Shown: positions 1-9,886 of the stretch, one piece after another
How the letters are laid out: each line of letters opens with the position of its first letter
How positions within the stretch are numbered: the first letter of the stretch is position 1
Assembly: GCA_937873665.1 (NCBI GenBank)
Contig: CALMYW010000394.1
Span: forward strand, 124,001 to 188,000
DNA from: an uncultured Sphingorhabdus sp.
GTDB lineage: Bacteria > Pseudomonadota > Alphaproteobacteria > Sphingomonadales > Sphingomonadaceae
Direction of reading: 5' to 3'
Length of the DNA: 64,000 bases
Notes under the pieces: model-generated
Told to the model about the DNA's origin: nothing
Seen by the model: only the letters and a program-made list of their open reading frames with translations
Database searches by the model: none
Program-made: the position numbers and the translations under genes

Positions 1-84
1 AGCGGTGCAGCGCATACCGAAATGATCCTGCATTCCGACGAAGTTTCGGGCACAATGGACGACGAAGCTAAGGCGCTGGTGTAA
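1..84 (+). CDS. ilvB: Acetolactate synthase large subunit, 3' end only
   Basis: Only the last 27 codons are inside the window, ending at the TAA at 82-84. The visible tail resembles the C-terminus of the catalytic (ThDP-dependent) subunit of acetolactate synthase, which makes 2-acetolactate or 2-aceto-2-hydroxybutyrate for valine, leucine and isoleucine. The assignment rests mainly on position: the regulatory subunit ilvN starts 3 bp after the stop and ilvC follows, the usual ilvBNC order. The tail alone would be too short to name the gene. Confidence 0.8.
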   Translation, partial: SGAAHTEMILHSDEVSGTMDDEAKALV

Positions 85-87
85 GAC

Positions 88-603
88 ATGCATATCAAGG
101 AAGAATTCGCCGAGCGGCACGTGCTGACGCTCACTGTCGACAATGAAGCTGGTACGCTTGCCCGCATCGCCGGGATGTTTACTGCGCGCGGCTATAATAT
201 CGACAGCCTGACCGTCGCCGACATTTCGGAGGACCATGCGATCAGCCGGATAACCATTGTCACCAAGGGGCCGCCCGAAGTGATCGACCAGATCATCGCA
301 CAATGCGAGCGGTTGGTGCCGGTTCACAAGGTTACCGACCTGACTGATGCGGGTCCGCATGTCGAACGCGAACTGGCGCTGGTCAAGGTTTCAGGAGCCG
401 GTGACAAGCGCGTCGAGGCGATGCGCCTTGCCGATATCTACCGCGCACGTGTGATTGACGCGACTGTTTCGAGCTTCATTTTTGAAATTACCGGCGGGCC
501 GGACAAGATCGACACCTTCGTCGCGCTGATGCGCGAACTGGGGCTGGTCGAGGTTGGTCGCACCGGCATAGTCGGGCTGATGCGCGGCAGCGAAGCGAGT
601 TAG
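88..603 (+). CDS. ilvN: Acetolactate synthase small (regulatory) subunit
   Basis: This 171-residue protein is the regulatory subunit that binds IlvB and confers feedback inhibition by branched-chain amino acids. An N-terminal ACT domain (about residues 10-85) carries the family pattern of an LTLTVDNEAGTLARIAGMF stretch followed by a YNIDSLTV strand. The C-terminal half (about 90-165) is the conserved ALS_ss_C domain. Length matches the bacterial family. The start lies 3 bp after the ilvB stop, so the two are translated as one operon. A palindromic repeat separates it from ilvC. Confidence 0.96.
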   Translation: MHIKEEFAERHVLTLTVDNEAGTLARIAGMFTARGYNIDSLTVADISEDHAISRITIVTKGPPEVIDQIIAQCERLVPVHKVTDLTDAGPHVERELALVKVSGAGDKRVEAMRLADIYRARVIDATVSSFIFEITGGPDKIDTFVALMRELGLVEVGRTGIVGLMRGSEAS

Positions 604-1743
<1,140 letters not shown>

Positions 1744-1774
1744 GCGCTTTGCCGCTTAGCAATTGACATTTTTG

Positions 1775-1808
1775 GGGGATGGGGCAGCAAATGCCTCATC
1801 CCCTTTTT
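1775..1808 (+). terminator. Rho-independent terminator after ilvC
   Basis: A 12-bp stem (1775-1786 with 1792-1803, one G-U pair) with a 5-nt loop is followed by TTTTT at 1804-1808. It lies 31 bp after the ilvC stop and just before the next gene on the same strand. Confidence 0.85.
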
Positions 1809-1821
1809 ACTGGAGCCTAAA

Positions 1822-2439
1822 ATGCGCAAATTCCTGATCGCCCTGCCCCTCATTTTCGCGGCACCGCTGTTGGCGCAGCAGGATGCCGCTCCGCAGCTTC
1901 CGGGGGTTGCTGATGCTGCACGCGTCGCCGCCGGAACCTATGTTGTCGACAGCCGGCACACGCAGGTCAACTGGCAGGTCAACCATTTCGGTTTCAACGA
2001 CTATTTTGGTTTGTTTGGCGACATCAAAGGCACGTTGCAGATCGCCCCCGCCAATCCATCAGCGGCAAAGGTGGATGTCACCATCCCGATCGCATCGGTG
2101 GCAACATCGAGCCAAGGCTTGACCGACCATCTTAAAACCGCCGATTTCTTCGACGTCGCGAAATTTGAGAGCGCGCGCTTTGTTTCAACCAGCGTCACTG
2201 TCGACGGGCAAAAGGCCGTCATCAAGGGCGATCTCACCATGCTGGGCGTTACCAAGCCGGTCGAACTTGAAGCCCGTTTCGAAGGCGCAGGCAACAACCC
2301 AATGAGCAAGAAGGCAACTGTCGGCTTTCATGCCGCGACGACGATCAAACGCAGCGAATGGGGCATGACCAAATATGTCCCGATGGTCGGCGACGATGTG
2401 AAACTGCGGATCAGCGTGGCGTTTGAAAAGGAAGGCTGA
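1822..2439 (+). CDS. YceI family periplasmic protein
   Basis: A 205-residue secreted protein. It starts with a signal peptide (MRKFLIALPLIFAAPLLAQ). The rest is a YceI domain: GTYVVDSRHTQVNWQVNHFG near residue 38, then alternating beta strands ending in a KYVPMVGDDVKLRIS segment. YceI proteins form a lipocalin-like barrel that binds isoprenoid-type lipids in the periplasm; the ligand here is unknown. It starts 14 bp beyond the ilvC terminator, so it probably has its own promoter in or after that hairpin. It ends flush against the convergent acetyltransferase gene. Confidence 0.9.
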   Translation: MRKFLIALPLIFAAPLLAQQDAAPQLPGVADAARVAAGTYVVDSRHTQVNWQVNHFGFNDYFGLFGDIKGTLQIAPANPSAAKVDVTIPIASVATSSQGLTDHLKTADFFDVAKFESARFVSTSVTVDGQKAVIKGDLTMLGVTKPVELEARFEGAGNNPMSKKATVGFHAATTIKRSEWGMTKYVPMVGDDVKLRISVAFEKEG

Positions 2440-2910
2440 TCAGCCTCGATAAGTCATCGCAACATCGCAGCGCGCATAATGGTGCTGCGCTTCGGCAAGC
2501 AACGCCGCATCATGTTCGAAGCCGCATTTTTCATACAGATGAATAGCGGCTTCGCATTTTTTGTTAGTAAGCAAATAGAGCCGTTCGGGTGCCATCGTAG
2601 CAGCCCGTTCTACGAGGGCGTTGAGCAGAAACTCACCCGCTTTCAATCCTCGCAGGTCCGATCGCACACCCATTTTGGTCAATTCGAGTTGGCCGGGGCC
2701 AGACCATTTAAGCGCTCCGGCACCAACAATCCCCCTGCCCTCAACCTCGACAAATAATATGTCGCCATCTTTGTCGATGATCGTCGCACGGGGATTCTGG
2801 AGGACGTGGCGATCCACATCCTCCATCTCGAACATGCTGCTGATCCATTCTTCGTTGATGTCGTGGAACAGCGGCGCAAGATCGTCCCGAAATTCGACGA
2901 TACGCAGCAT
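2440..2910 (-). CDS. GNAT family N-acetyltransferase
   Basis: A protein of about 156 residues with a single GNAT fold; it should transfer an acetyl group from acetyl-CoA to an unknown amine. The acetyl-CoA loop region is visible in the LTKMGVRSDLRGLKAGEFLL segment (strand 4 and the following helix), and the C-terminal half has the usual LYLLTNKKCEAAIHLYEKCGFEHD motif. I start it at the ATG at 2910, which overlaps the upstream stop by one base; a GTG at 2913 is also possible. It is translationally coupled to the nitronate monooxygenase. Confidence 0.85.
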   Translation of the reverse strand: MLRIVEFRDDLAPLFHDINEEWISSMFEMEDVDRHVLQNPRATIIDKDGDILFVEVEGRGIVGAGALKWSGPGQLELTKMGVRSDLRGLKAGEFLLNALVERAATMAPERLYLLTNKKCEAAIHLYEKCGFEHDAALLAEAQHHYARCDVAMTYRG

Positions 2911-3893
2911 CACCAGCCTTTGCGATAGGCTCCATCGAGCCGCTCCTTAGCAGCGCGATATTCGCGCTCCAGACGGTCGACCATGTCCCCTACCGACTGA
3001 ACTTCCTTGACCGCACCGATGCCCTGACCGGAACCCCAGATATCCTTCCAGGCCTTGGCTTCGGTGTTGCCGCCCGAACCGAAGTTCATCGTGCTGATAT
3101 CGCCCTTGGGCAGGTTGTCCGGATCCATGCCAGCCTTGACGATCGACTGGCGCAGATAGTTTCCATGCACGCCGGTGAAGAGGTCTGAGTAAACAATATC
3201 ACTCGCCTTCGCTTCGACGATGTTTTCCTTATAGCCCTCAACCGCATTGGCTTCCTTGGTCGCAATAAACGCACTGCCGATATAGGCGAAATCGGCGCCC
3301 ATCGCCTGTGCAGCGAGGATCGATTGGCCGTGTGCAATCGAACCCGACAGCGCGACGGGGCCATCAAACCACTCGCGGATTTCCTGCATCAGAGCAAAGG
3401 GCGAAGTTGTGCCTGCATGACCGCCAGCGCCAGCGGCTACCGGAATAAGGCCATCTGCGCCCTTTTCGATGGCCTTGTGCGCGAAGCGATCATCGATCAC
3501 ATCGTGCAGCGTGATACCACCCCACGCATGGACTGCCTGGTTCAGATCCTCGCGCGCGCCGAGCGAGGTGATAGTCACGGGCACCTGCCATTTGGCGCAG
3601 ATCGAAATATCCTCTTCCAACCGGTTGTTTGAACGGTGCACGATCTGGTTGACGGCATAAGGCGCCGCGAGGCGATCCGGATTGTCGCGGTTATGCGCCG
3701 CCAATTCTTCGGTGATCTGGTGCAGCCATTCGTCCAGCTGGCTCGCCGGACGTGCGTTGAGCGCCGGGAAGCTGCCGACAACGCCCGCTTTGCACTGCGC
3801 AATCACCAGCTCGGGTCCGGATACGATGAAAAGCGGCGAACCGATCACCGGCAAGCGGAGATTATCAAAAATGGCAGGCAAAGACATCGGCAA
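2910..3893 (-). CDS. Nitronate monooxygenase / 2-nitropropane dioxygenase family flavoprotein
   Basis: A 327-residue FMN-dependent TIM-barrel enzyme of the NMO family, which oxidises alkyl nitronates; some relatives are enoyl-ACP reductases, so the substrate is open. Family marks seen are the N-terminal LPVIGSPLFIVSGPELV strand, the AGAGGHAGTTSPFALMQEI glycine-rich loop about residues 155-173, and the phosphate-binding AQAMGADFAYIGSAFIAT segment near 195-212. It forms a two-gene unit with the acetyltransferase downstream. The 55 bp to leuA, which is read the same way, holds no clear terminator. Confidence 0.9.
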   Translation of the reverse strand: MPMSLPAIFDNLRLPVIGSPLFIVSGPELVIAQCKAGVVGSFPALNARPASQLDEWLHQITEELAAHNRDNPDRLAAPYAVNQIVHRSNNRLEEDISICAKWQVPVTITSLGAREDLNQAVHAWGGITLHDVIDDRFAHKAIEKGADGLIPVAAGAGGHAGTTSPFALMQEIREWFDGPVALSGSIAHGQSILAAQAMGADFAYIGSAFIATKEANAVEGYKENIVEAKASDIVYSDLFTGVHGNYLRQSIVKAGMDPDNLPKGDISTMNFGSGGNTEAKAWKDIWGSGQGIGAVKEVQSVGDMVDRLEREYRAAKERLDGAYRKGW

Positions 3894-3948
3894 CTCCTAA
3901 GGCTTAATCACTTGTTTAAGCCGTAAAGAGCGTAACGCCCTGCCCTTG

Positions 3949-5607
3949 TCAAATGCCGTTTGCAGCACTCAACAGCGCACGCACGGTTGCCGTAGCGACA
4001 TCGGTGTCAATGCCTGCTCCGAAAAGGCTGCGTCCATCCGCTGTACGGCATTCTACATAGGCCGCCGCCTGCGCTCCTGCACCATGGCCAATGGCATGCT
4101 CGTTATAATCGACAATATCCATTTCCGGCCCGCCATGATCAGCGAGCGCTGCAATCACACTCGACATCAGGCCATTACCGCGTCCGGAAAGGCTTCGGAA
4201 CTCCCCGTCCACCTTCAATTTGCCAACAAAAATCCGGTCCGTCCCGGAATGGTTTTCGGCATAGTCGAACAGCTCGAAACGCCCTGATTTGGTGATGAAA
4301 TAGCGATCCTGAAATGCACCCCAGATATCCGCTGAGGTCAGTTCACGACCGGTCGTGTCCGAAAGCTCCTGCACGGTACGCGAGAAATCGGCTTGCATCT
4401 TCTTGGGAAGCTTCAGACCATAATCCTGCTCGAGCACCCAAGCGACGCCACCCTTGCCTGACTGCGAGTTGACACGAATGACAGCTTCGTAACTGCGTCC
4501 AAGGTCGGCAGGATCGATCGGCAGATAGGGCACTTCCCATATCTCGTCATTGCGCTTTGCCTGATGCGCAAAGCCCTTTTTGATCGCATCCTGATGGCTG
4601 CCCGAGAAAGCTGTGAACACAAGCTCGCCCGCATAGGGATGGCGCGGATGGACAGGCAGTTGGTTGCAATATTCTACCGTCTGGATGACTTCGTCGATAT
4701 CCGAGAAATCGAGGCCGGGATGCAGCCCTTGCGTGTACATGTTCAGCGCGACGGTAACCAGATCGACATTGCCGGTGCGTTCACCATTACCGAACAGGCA
4801 ACCCTCAACTCGGTCGCCTCCCGCAAGCAGGCCGAGCTCGGTAGCCGCTATGCCGGTACCGCGGTCGTTGTGGGTATGCAGGCTGATTACCACTGCATCG
4901 CGGTTCGGAATATGGCGCCCAAAATATTCGATCTGGTCGGCATAGATATTGGGCATCGCCGCCTCGACCGTCGCTGGCAGGTTGAAGATGATTGGCTTGT
5001 CAACTGTCGGCTTCAATATATCCATCACGGCCGAGCACACCTCGAGGCTGAAATCGAGTTCGGCGGTCGAGAAGGTTTCGGGCGAATATTCAAAATGCCA
5101 ATCGGTCTGCGGATATTTCGCTGCCTGTTCGGCTAGGATCTGCGCGCCTTCGATAGCGATGGCTTTCACACCCGGCTTGTCGAGATTGAACACGATATTG
5201 CGCCAAGCCGGCGAGACTGCGTTGTACAGGTGAACGATCGCTGTCTTGGCACCGGCCATCGCCTCGAACGTCTTTTCAATCAGATCGCGGCGTGACTGCG
5301 TCAGGCTCTGGATCGCCACATCGTCCGGAATACGACCTCCGTCGACCAGTTCACGGATGAAATCGAAATCGGTGGCACCCGAGGACGGGAAGCCGACCTC
5401 GATTTCCTTGATGCCAACCTTGACCAGCAGATCGAAAAAGCGGTTCTTCTTCTCCGCGCCCATCGGGTCGATGAGCGCCTGATTGCCGTCACGAAGGTCT
5501 GTCGAGAGCCAGCGCGGTGCCTTGTCGATCGTTCGGCTGGGCCATTGGCGATCAGGCAAATCGATTTGCGGAAATGCGCGGTATTTGCGGGAAGGATCGT
5601 TCAGCAT
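3949..5607 (-). CDS. leuA: 2-isopropylmalate synthase (long form)
   Basis: The first committed step of leucine synthesis: acetyl-CoA plus 2-ketoisovalerate to 2-isopropylmalate. With the start at 5607 the protein has 552 residues: an N-terminal HMGL-like TIM barrel ([17 protein letters not shown] near residue 33; the HTHNDRGTG metal-binding loop) and a C-terminal LeuA allosteric domain (about 430-550) where leucine binds. The reading frame stays open upstream to 5709, but that part covers a structured leader rather than conserved protein, so I prefer [12 protein letters not shown] as the N-terminus. A leucine-rich leader ORF and alternative hairpins lie upstream. Confidence 0.97.
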   Translation of the reverse strand: MLNDPSRKYRAFPQIDLPDRQWPSRTIDKAPRWLSTDLRDGNQALIDPMGAEKKNRFFDLLVKVGIKEIEVGFPSSGATDFDFIRELVDGGRIPDDVAIQSLTQSRRDLIEKTFEAMAGAKTAIVHLYNAVSPAWRNIVFNLDKPGVKAIAIEGAQILAEQAAKYPQTDWHFEYSPETFSTAELDFSLEVCSAVMDILKPTVDKPIIFNLPATVEAAMPNIYADQIEYFGRHIPNRDAVVISLHTHNDRGTGIAATELGLLAGGDRVEGCLFGNGERTGNVDLVTVALNMYTQGLHPGLDFSDIDEVIQTVEYCNQLPVHPRHPYAGELVFTAFSGSHQDAIKKGFAHQAKRNDEIWEVPYLPIDPADLGRSYEAVIRVNSQSGKGGVAWVLEQDYGLKLPKKMQADFSRTVQELSDTTGRELTSADIWGAFQDRYFITKSGRFELFDYAENHSGTDRIFVGKLKVDGEFRSLSGRGNGLMSSVIAALADHGGPEMDIVDYNEHAIGHGAGAQAAAYVECRTADGRSLFGAGIDTDVATATVRALLSAANGI

Positions 5608-5671
5608 CTTATTTCTCAATATATTGGGCGCGCAGTGGCACCTCATGTTCCGGTTCTGGTTTTCGTTGTAA

Positions 5672-5729
5672 CCCTTAGGCCGGGCGGCTCCGGACACAGC
5701 CGGATGCATTCACGCGCCTAAGGGCGCGT
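5672..5729 (-). promoter_or_regulatory. Putative leuA attenuator: mutually exclusive hairpins
   Basis: Two structures compete for bases 5716-5724. Hairpin A is a perfect stem, ACGCGCC (5712-5718) with GGCGCGT (5723-5729) around a 4-nt loop. Hairpin B is long-range: CCCTTAGGC (5672-5680) is the exact reverse complement of 5716-5724, with a small internal stem TCCGG/CCGGA at 5689-5704. The shared arm lies at the 3' end of the leader-peptide ORF, so the position of a ribosome on that ORF would decide which stem forms. There is no obvious U-tract after either stem, so the output might be translational or Rho-dependent rather than a simple intrinsic terminator. Confidence 0.7.
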
Positions 5730-5765
5730 AAGTCGAAGAAGAAGCGAGAGCGAACGAGCTTTCAT
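5718..5765 (-). CDS. Leucine-rich leader peptide of leuA
   Basis: A 15-codon ORF in the leuA leader encodes MKARSLSLLLRLTRP and ends with TAG at 5720-5718. Five of its 15 residues are leucine, four of them within L8-L12, the density expected of an attenuation leader for a leucine gene. An AAAAGG purine stretch upstream could serve as a weak ribosome site. The last two codons and the stop are part of both alternative RNA hairpins. It is too short for ordinary gene calling. The role in leucine-dependent control is inferred from known attenuators, not shown. Confidence 0.75.
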   Translation of the reverse strand: MKARSLSLLLRLTRP

Positions 5766-5827
5766 GATGCCCGCGCCTTTTCACACAAAATTTCAAACGT
5801 CCAGAAAAAAGCGCAACAGAAGGTGCC

Positions 5828-6280
5828 TCAATGCGACGGAAGCAGGTTCCAGAGACGATAGGCAGCGATCTCGACCGACTCGAAATCCAGATCAGAGTTC
5901 GCCGGATTGCGTCTGCCCTTTCGGAGCGGAACTTCGTTATTTCGCAATGCTGATTTCAGCGTATCTTGCAGATTATGCAGTTCGAGCAGTTGGGCGTGAC
6001 GAGTCAACTTTTCCAGCGCGGCTATGCACTCGCTGACGAGTTGGTTGTAAACTGGATGTGGCCCTCGGTGCAGCGGCAAGCCGAAGGCTGCGGCATTTTG
6101 TTCAGTGCATGGAAGGTAAAGGCCATTCCGATGGAAATCGTCAAAGTCGAAACCCATCGCACGCACATTGCCAAAAAGAGTTCGAAATGCGCGCTTTTCA
6201 ATAACTTCGACCGGAATGATATGGTGACAGTGAAAGCCCGGAACCCTGACGCGTCTTTTCACTTCACGAAACGATGGCAT
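5828..6280 (-). CDS. AHH-family predicted nuclease domain protein
   Basis: A 150-residue protein whose core is an AHH domain, a predicted metal-dependent nuclease of the HNH/endonuclease VII superfamily. The hallmark HCHHIIP lies at residues 17-23, followed by HRNGLYLP and then GLPLHRGPHPVYN. AHH domains are best known as toxin tips of polymorphic toxins, but here the domain stands almost alone, without a secretion signal or long N-terminal region. A GGGGGTGAG ribosome site precedes the ATG. It is the second gene of a unit whose first gene sits behind a LexA-type operator. Base composition is poorer in GC than its neighbours, which suggests acquisition. Actual nuclease activity is untested. 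Confidence 0.8.
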   Translation of the reverse strand: MPSFREVKRRVRVPGFHCHHIIPVEVIEKRAFRTLFGNVRAMGFDFDDFHRNGLYLPCTEQNAAAFGLPLHRGPHPVYNQLVSECIAALEKLTRHAQLLELHNLQDTLKSALRNNEVPLRKGRRNPANSDLDFESVEIAAYRLWNLLPSH

Positions 6281-6334
6281 AGGCGCTCACCCCCTGTTGC
6301 AATCCCAAGCTATTGCAGGCGGTGCGAAAAGCAA

Positions 6335-7081
6335 TCAACCAAGCGTTACAATTTGCTCCGCATTGGATTTAATCCGGCAATGCAGCACGGTGCCATCAAC
6401 ACTGGGCGCGAGATGGATAACGGATTCAGGTTCAATATCTGGCACATCTTGTTCATCCTCAACAGCGCCATTAATCGCCAGATCGTGCGCAAGACGGATT
6501 GCCCTACGGACCAAATCCGGGCGTTCCAGTTGATCTGACCTGAACTCAAACTCCTGTCCGCAAAAGAGACCAAGGCCATTCGATCGCAGCATGTTATCGA
6601 CATCGTCGAACTCAAAGTCGACAACCGGTAATACCGGAAACACGCCACCCGATAGGTAGGAATCGACAACTTCTACAAAATAGTCGGTGTCGGTCTGAAG
6701 CGCCGATGGTTGCCAGACAACAGCAATCGCGCTGAGTTGTCTGGCGAATGAAGCGCCCAGCGACAGAAACATCTTTCCGATTGCCGGTATCTTAAGCCCA
6801 TCGCCTACATGAGGATGCAAGGAAATCGCCATGGCGCTGCGCACCATATCGTCGTTGATCGTAGAAAATATCTTCTTCCTACTAGCCACATTTCCTTGCC
6901 CAACATTCCAGTCGCAAACAACAGTAACGCCATCGCAAACCAGCGTTTTCTGTGATCTTTCGGCTTGGCCAAGCCCGTCAACGACAATATCCGCACTATC
7001 GGCAAGAAGAGCATCGAACTTTGATCGCACTTCAGATTGCGAAATACCAAACAAGAGCAGCAAAGGCGGACTTAGTTCCAA
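6335..7081 (-). CDS. Unrecognised protein, first gene of the AHH operon
   Basis: A protein of about 248 residues that I do not recognise. It has no signal peptide or membrane segment and looks cytoplasmic and acidic. Visible marks are an N-terminal hydrophobic LLLLFGIS strand, a WNVGQGN turn near residue 58, a central GKMFLSLGASFARQL helix, and a GLGLFCGQEFEFRSDQL segment near 172. The start is uncertain: the listed one is a TTG at 7081, only 17 bp downstream of a LexA-type operator, and no good Shine-Dalgarno precedes it. It is followed after 54 bp by the AHH gene. It could be an immunity or accessory partner of that protein, but this is inference from order only. Confidence 0.6.
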   Translation of the reverse strand: MELSPPLLLLFGISQSEVRSKFDALLADSADIVVDGLGQAERSQKTLVCDGVTVVCDWNVGQGNVASRKKIFSTINDDMVRSAMAISLHPHVGDGLKIPAIGKMFLSLGASFARQLSAIAVVWQPSALQTDTDYFVEVVDSYLSGGVFPVLPVVDFEFDDVDNMLRSNGLGLFCGQEFEFRSDQLERPDLVRRAIRLAHDLAINGAVEDEQDVPDIEPESVIHLAPSVDGTVLHCRIKSNAEQIVTLG

Positions 7082-7097
7082 AGTTCTAGATTCCCTA

Positions 7098-7112
7098 GTT
7101 CCTTTTTTGTTC
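7098..7112 (-). promoter_or_regulatory. Candidate LexA (SOS) operator, AHH operon
   Basis: On the coding strand of the operon this reads GAACAAAAAAGGAAC, an exact GAAC-N7-GAAC, the LexA box established for alphaproteobacteria. It lies 17-31 bp upstream of the first gene's predicted start. Extra GAAC copies flank it. About two exact matches are expected by chance in 64 kb counting both orientations, so position is the main support. Confidence 0.55.
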
Positions 7113-7166
7113 TAGTTGTATTTTCCCGACGAAGCAACCTGCTTTAAAGCGAAGCTCCGATATGGA

Positions 7167-9101
7167 CTAAATTTCTACCTGACTGCCCAGTTCGACCACA
7201 CGGTTCGACGGCAGTTTGAAAAACTCCATTGCGTTCGCCGCGTTGCGCAGCATCCAGGCAAAAACCTTTTCTCGCCAGATCGCCATTCCAGGCACCTTGG
7301 ATGCAATCAGCGTTTGTCGTGAAAGGAAGAAGCTGGTCTGCATCATGTCGAACGGCGGGCCACAGAGATCGACCTTGGCCAGCGCTGCAGGCACATCGGT
7401 TTCCTCAAGGAAGCCATAACGCAGGATTACGCGGAAAAAGCCCTCTCCCAAAGGCTTGCAAGCGACGCGCTTGTCGTCTTCGACATAGGGCATTTCGGCA
7501 ATGTCCACCGTGAGGATGATGACGCGTTCGTGCAGAATGCGGTTGTGCTTGATGTTATGCAGCAGCGCGGACGGCACACCTGCGCTGGTCGAAGCCATGA
7601 AAATTGCGGTTCCAGGCACCCGCTGGGCGCTGCCACTCGCCGACTTGATAAAGATTTCCATCGGCATCGTGCTTTCGGCCATGCGTTCACGCATCAGTGC
7701 GCGACCGCGCGACCAGGTGGTCAACAGCGTGAATATGACGAGGCCGATCAGCAGCGGAAAATAGCCGCCCTGCGGCACCTTGAGAAGATTGGCGCCAAAA
7801 TAGGCGATGTCGACGATGAAGAAGACAGCAAGGATCGGGAGCGCCTTCCATTTCGGCCATTGCCACAGGCTCAGCAGAACAACCGATATCAGGCAGGTAT
7901 CGATGAACATCGCGCCCGTCACAGCGATACCGTAAGCGGCCGCGAGATTGCTCGACGAACGGAAGAAGAGAACGAGGACGATGACCATGATCATCAGGCC
8001 CCAGTTGATCGCCGGGATATAGATCTGCCCTGCTTCGCTCTCGCTAGTGTGCAGGATTCGCAACCGCGGCATGAAGCCAAGCTGGATCGCTTGCTGGGTC
8101 AGCGAGAAGGCGCCCGATATTACCGCCTGGCTTGCGATGATCGTCGCTAGGATAACAAGGAAGACGATGGGCAGGCGCAGGGCGTCAGGCAGCATCAGGA
8201 AAAACGGATCCTTGATCGCTGCCTGAGCCTCAACTGGGCTCATCGACAGGATCATGGCGCCCTGCCCCATATAATTGAGCATCAGCGCAGGCAGCACAAA
8301 CCACAGCCACGAGAATTTGATCGGCCGCCGCCCGAAATGCCCCATATCGGCATAAAGCGCCTCCGCGCCCGTCACCGCAAGAACGACTGCGCCCAGCGAC
8401 ACAAAGGCTCTAAATCCGTCAACGTAGAAGAAGTTTATCGCATTCCAAGGATTGAGCGTGTGCAACACGATTTCCGGCATCTCGACCAGATACATCAGGC
8501 CGAGCCCCGACAAGGTCAGAAAATAGAGAACCATAATCGGGCCGAAGAGCGCACCAACCTTCGCCGTTCCGCGCGCCTGTATCGCAAACAAGCCTACCAG
8601 AATTGCAAGCGCGATCGGTATCACCCAACTTTTGAAGCCAGGGTGGACATAGTTGAGACCTTCGGTTGCAGATAACACCGACATGGCAGGCGTAATCATG
8701 GAATCGCCGTAAAATAGTGCAGTCGCGAACACGCCGAGCATGATGATCGGCGCGGTCCATTTCTCGCCCTGCGTCTTGCGGCTGATCAGCGCGAGCAGAG
8801 CGAGGCTACCACCCTCCCCTTTGTTGTCCGCCTTCATGATGGTGAAGACATATTTGAAGGTCACCACCAGCATCATCGACCAGAAGACGAGGCTCAGCAC
8901 GCCGGTAATATGCATCGGATCAGGCTCGATCGGATGGTGACCGGCAAATGTTTCGCGGAAAGCGTAAATCGGGCTGGTACCGATATCCCCGAAGACCACA
9001 CCAACGGTGCCGACGCACAGCGTGAAGAGCGAAGCTTTTTTATGGCCATGCCCTACATGTTGCTGCTGATGTTCGGAAATCTCGGTTTCGTTATTTGCCA
9101 T
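7167..9101 (-). CDS. kup: Low-affinity potassium uptake protein Kup
   Basis: A 644-residue KUP/HAK/KT family K+/H+ symporter of the inner membrane. The family signature [19 protein letters not shown] is near residue 33. About twelve hydrophobic segments follow, up to about residue 460 (for example the [20 protein letters not shown] region). A cytoplasmic C-terminal domain of about 170 residues carries [20 protein letters not shown]. Length is typical. The ATG at 9101 gives the expected soluble N-terminus. It is read in the same direction as the ccm operon upstream and the SOS-type operon downstream, separated from each by about 85-135 bp. Confidence 0.97.
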   Translation of the reverse strand: MANNETEISEHQQQHVGHGHKKASLFTLCVGTVGVVFGDIGTSPIYAFRETFAGHHPIEPDPMHITGVLSLVFWSMMLVVTFKYVFTIMKADNKGEGGSLALLALISRKTQGEKWTAPIIMLGVFATALFYGDSMITPAMSVLSATEGLNYVHPGFKSWVIPIALAILVGLFAIQARGTAKVGALFGPIMVLYFLTLSGLGLMYLVEMPEIVLHTLNPWNAINFFYVDGFRAFVSLGAVVLAVTGAEALYADMGHFGRRPIKFSWLWFVLPALMLNYMGQGAMILSMSPVEAQAAIKDPFFLMLPDALRLPIVFLVILATIIASQAVISGAFSLTQQAIQLGFMPRLRILHTSESEAGQIYIPAINWGLMIMVIVLVLFFRSSSNLAAAYGIAVTGAMFIDTCLISVVLLSLWQWPKWKALPILAVFFIVDIAYFGANLLKVPQGGYFPLLIGLVIFTLLTTWSRGRALMRERMAESTMPMEIFIKSASGSAQRVPGTAIFMASTSAGVPSALLHNIKHNRILHERVIILTVDIAEMPYVEDDKRVACKPLGEGFFRVILRYGFLEETDVPAALAKVDLCGPPFDMMQTSFFLSRQTLIASKVPGMAIWREKVFAWMLRNAANAMEFFKLPSNRVVELGSQVEI

Positions 9102-9208
9102 GCGCCCCCCAAAGGCGAATTGATCGGCTATCCCACTCTATTCGGAGCGCAGCGCGCGCCGATAGCACGCCATCATAGCCCAAACAACGCACTATCGGCG
9201 TAAATTCG

Positions 9209-9226
9209 ACAGATATAAATATCTGT
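9209..9226 (-). terminator. AT-rich hairpin between ccmI and kup
   Basis: A perfect 7-bp inverted repeat, ACAGATA and TATCTGT around TAAA, lies just downstream of ccmI. It lacks a U-tract, so it may be a weak terminator or part of the kup promoter. Confidence 0.3.
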
Positions 9227-9235
9227 TATACATAC

Positions 9236-9886
9236 TTATTTTTGAGAAGCAGGTGCTTGCGGTGCACCTGCGAGCAGCGACTCAAGCCCAGAAAGTTGCG
9301 ACTCAACCGCCGGACGCCATTTGGCGTTGGGAGTCGCACGCTCGAGAAGCTGCTTCCACTTGCCGATTGTCACATCTGGTTTGCGGTCAAACAAGGCTGC
9401 CAATCCTTCAAAATAATCAGGCGCTGGCAGGTTCGGAGCCAACTGGCGGGCCTTGTCAAAGGCAAGCTTTGCGGGCGGCGTCAGTTCACCGTCGGCCGCC
9501 AGCATAAGCACCAAACCCAGAGCAGACCATAAATCTGCATTTTCGGGATGCTCACGCAACCCAGCCTGGATATAGCCTGAAGCAGCCGCATAGCTTCCGT
9601 CCCGGGCAAAGCCGTCAGCCGTAACCAGCCACATTTTTGCGACACCATAATTCTGGTCCATATCGCTGCGCATCTTGAGCAGCGCCTCGGCAGCACCCTG
9701 TTCCGCAGCAATTGGTTGGGCTGGAGCCGATGGCAATTCCGGGCGTCCCTGCCAGGCATAGCCTGCCATTGCGAGGATAACCGTAGCCATTATCGGCTGC
9801 CACAATTGTCGGCGCCCCTGGACAAAGGCAAGAATGGCGAGCGCAGACGCAAGCCCCATCCCGGTCATGACTATCCAGCCGCTCAT
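9236..9886 (-). CDS. ccmI: Cytochrome c biogenesis factor CcmI/CycH-like TPR protein
   Basis: A 216-residue protein with two N-terminal hydrophobic segments and TPR-type helices (DGSYAAASGYIQAGLREHPENADLWSALG and following, quoted in parts: repeats about residues 85-150). CcmI holds apocytochrome c for the haem-ligation complex. The family is usually longer, so this is a short version. The ATG at 9886 overlaps the ccmH stop in a 4-bp ATGA junction, which I take as the real start rather than the longer frame open to 9958. It is the last gene of the ccm operon. Confidence 0.85.
   Translation of the reverse strand: MSGWIVMTGMGLASALAILAFVQGRRQLWQPIMATVILAMAGYAWQGRPELPSAPAQPIAAEQGAAEALLKMRSDMDQNYGVAKMWLVTADGFARDGSYAAASGYIQAGLREHPENADLWSALGLVLMLAADGELTPPAKLAFDKARQLAPNLPAPDYFEGLAALFDRKPDVTIGKWKQLLERATPNAKWRPAVESQLSGLESLLAGAPQAPASQK

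Noticed and set aside
5608..5709. N-terminal extension of leuA up to 5709
   Set aside because: The region forms the leader hairpins and leader-peptide overlap; homologues begin near [12 protein letters not shown].
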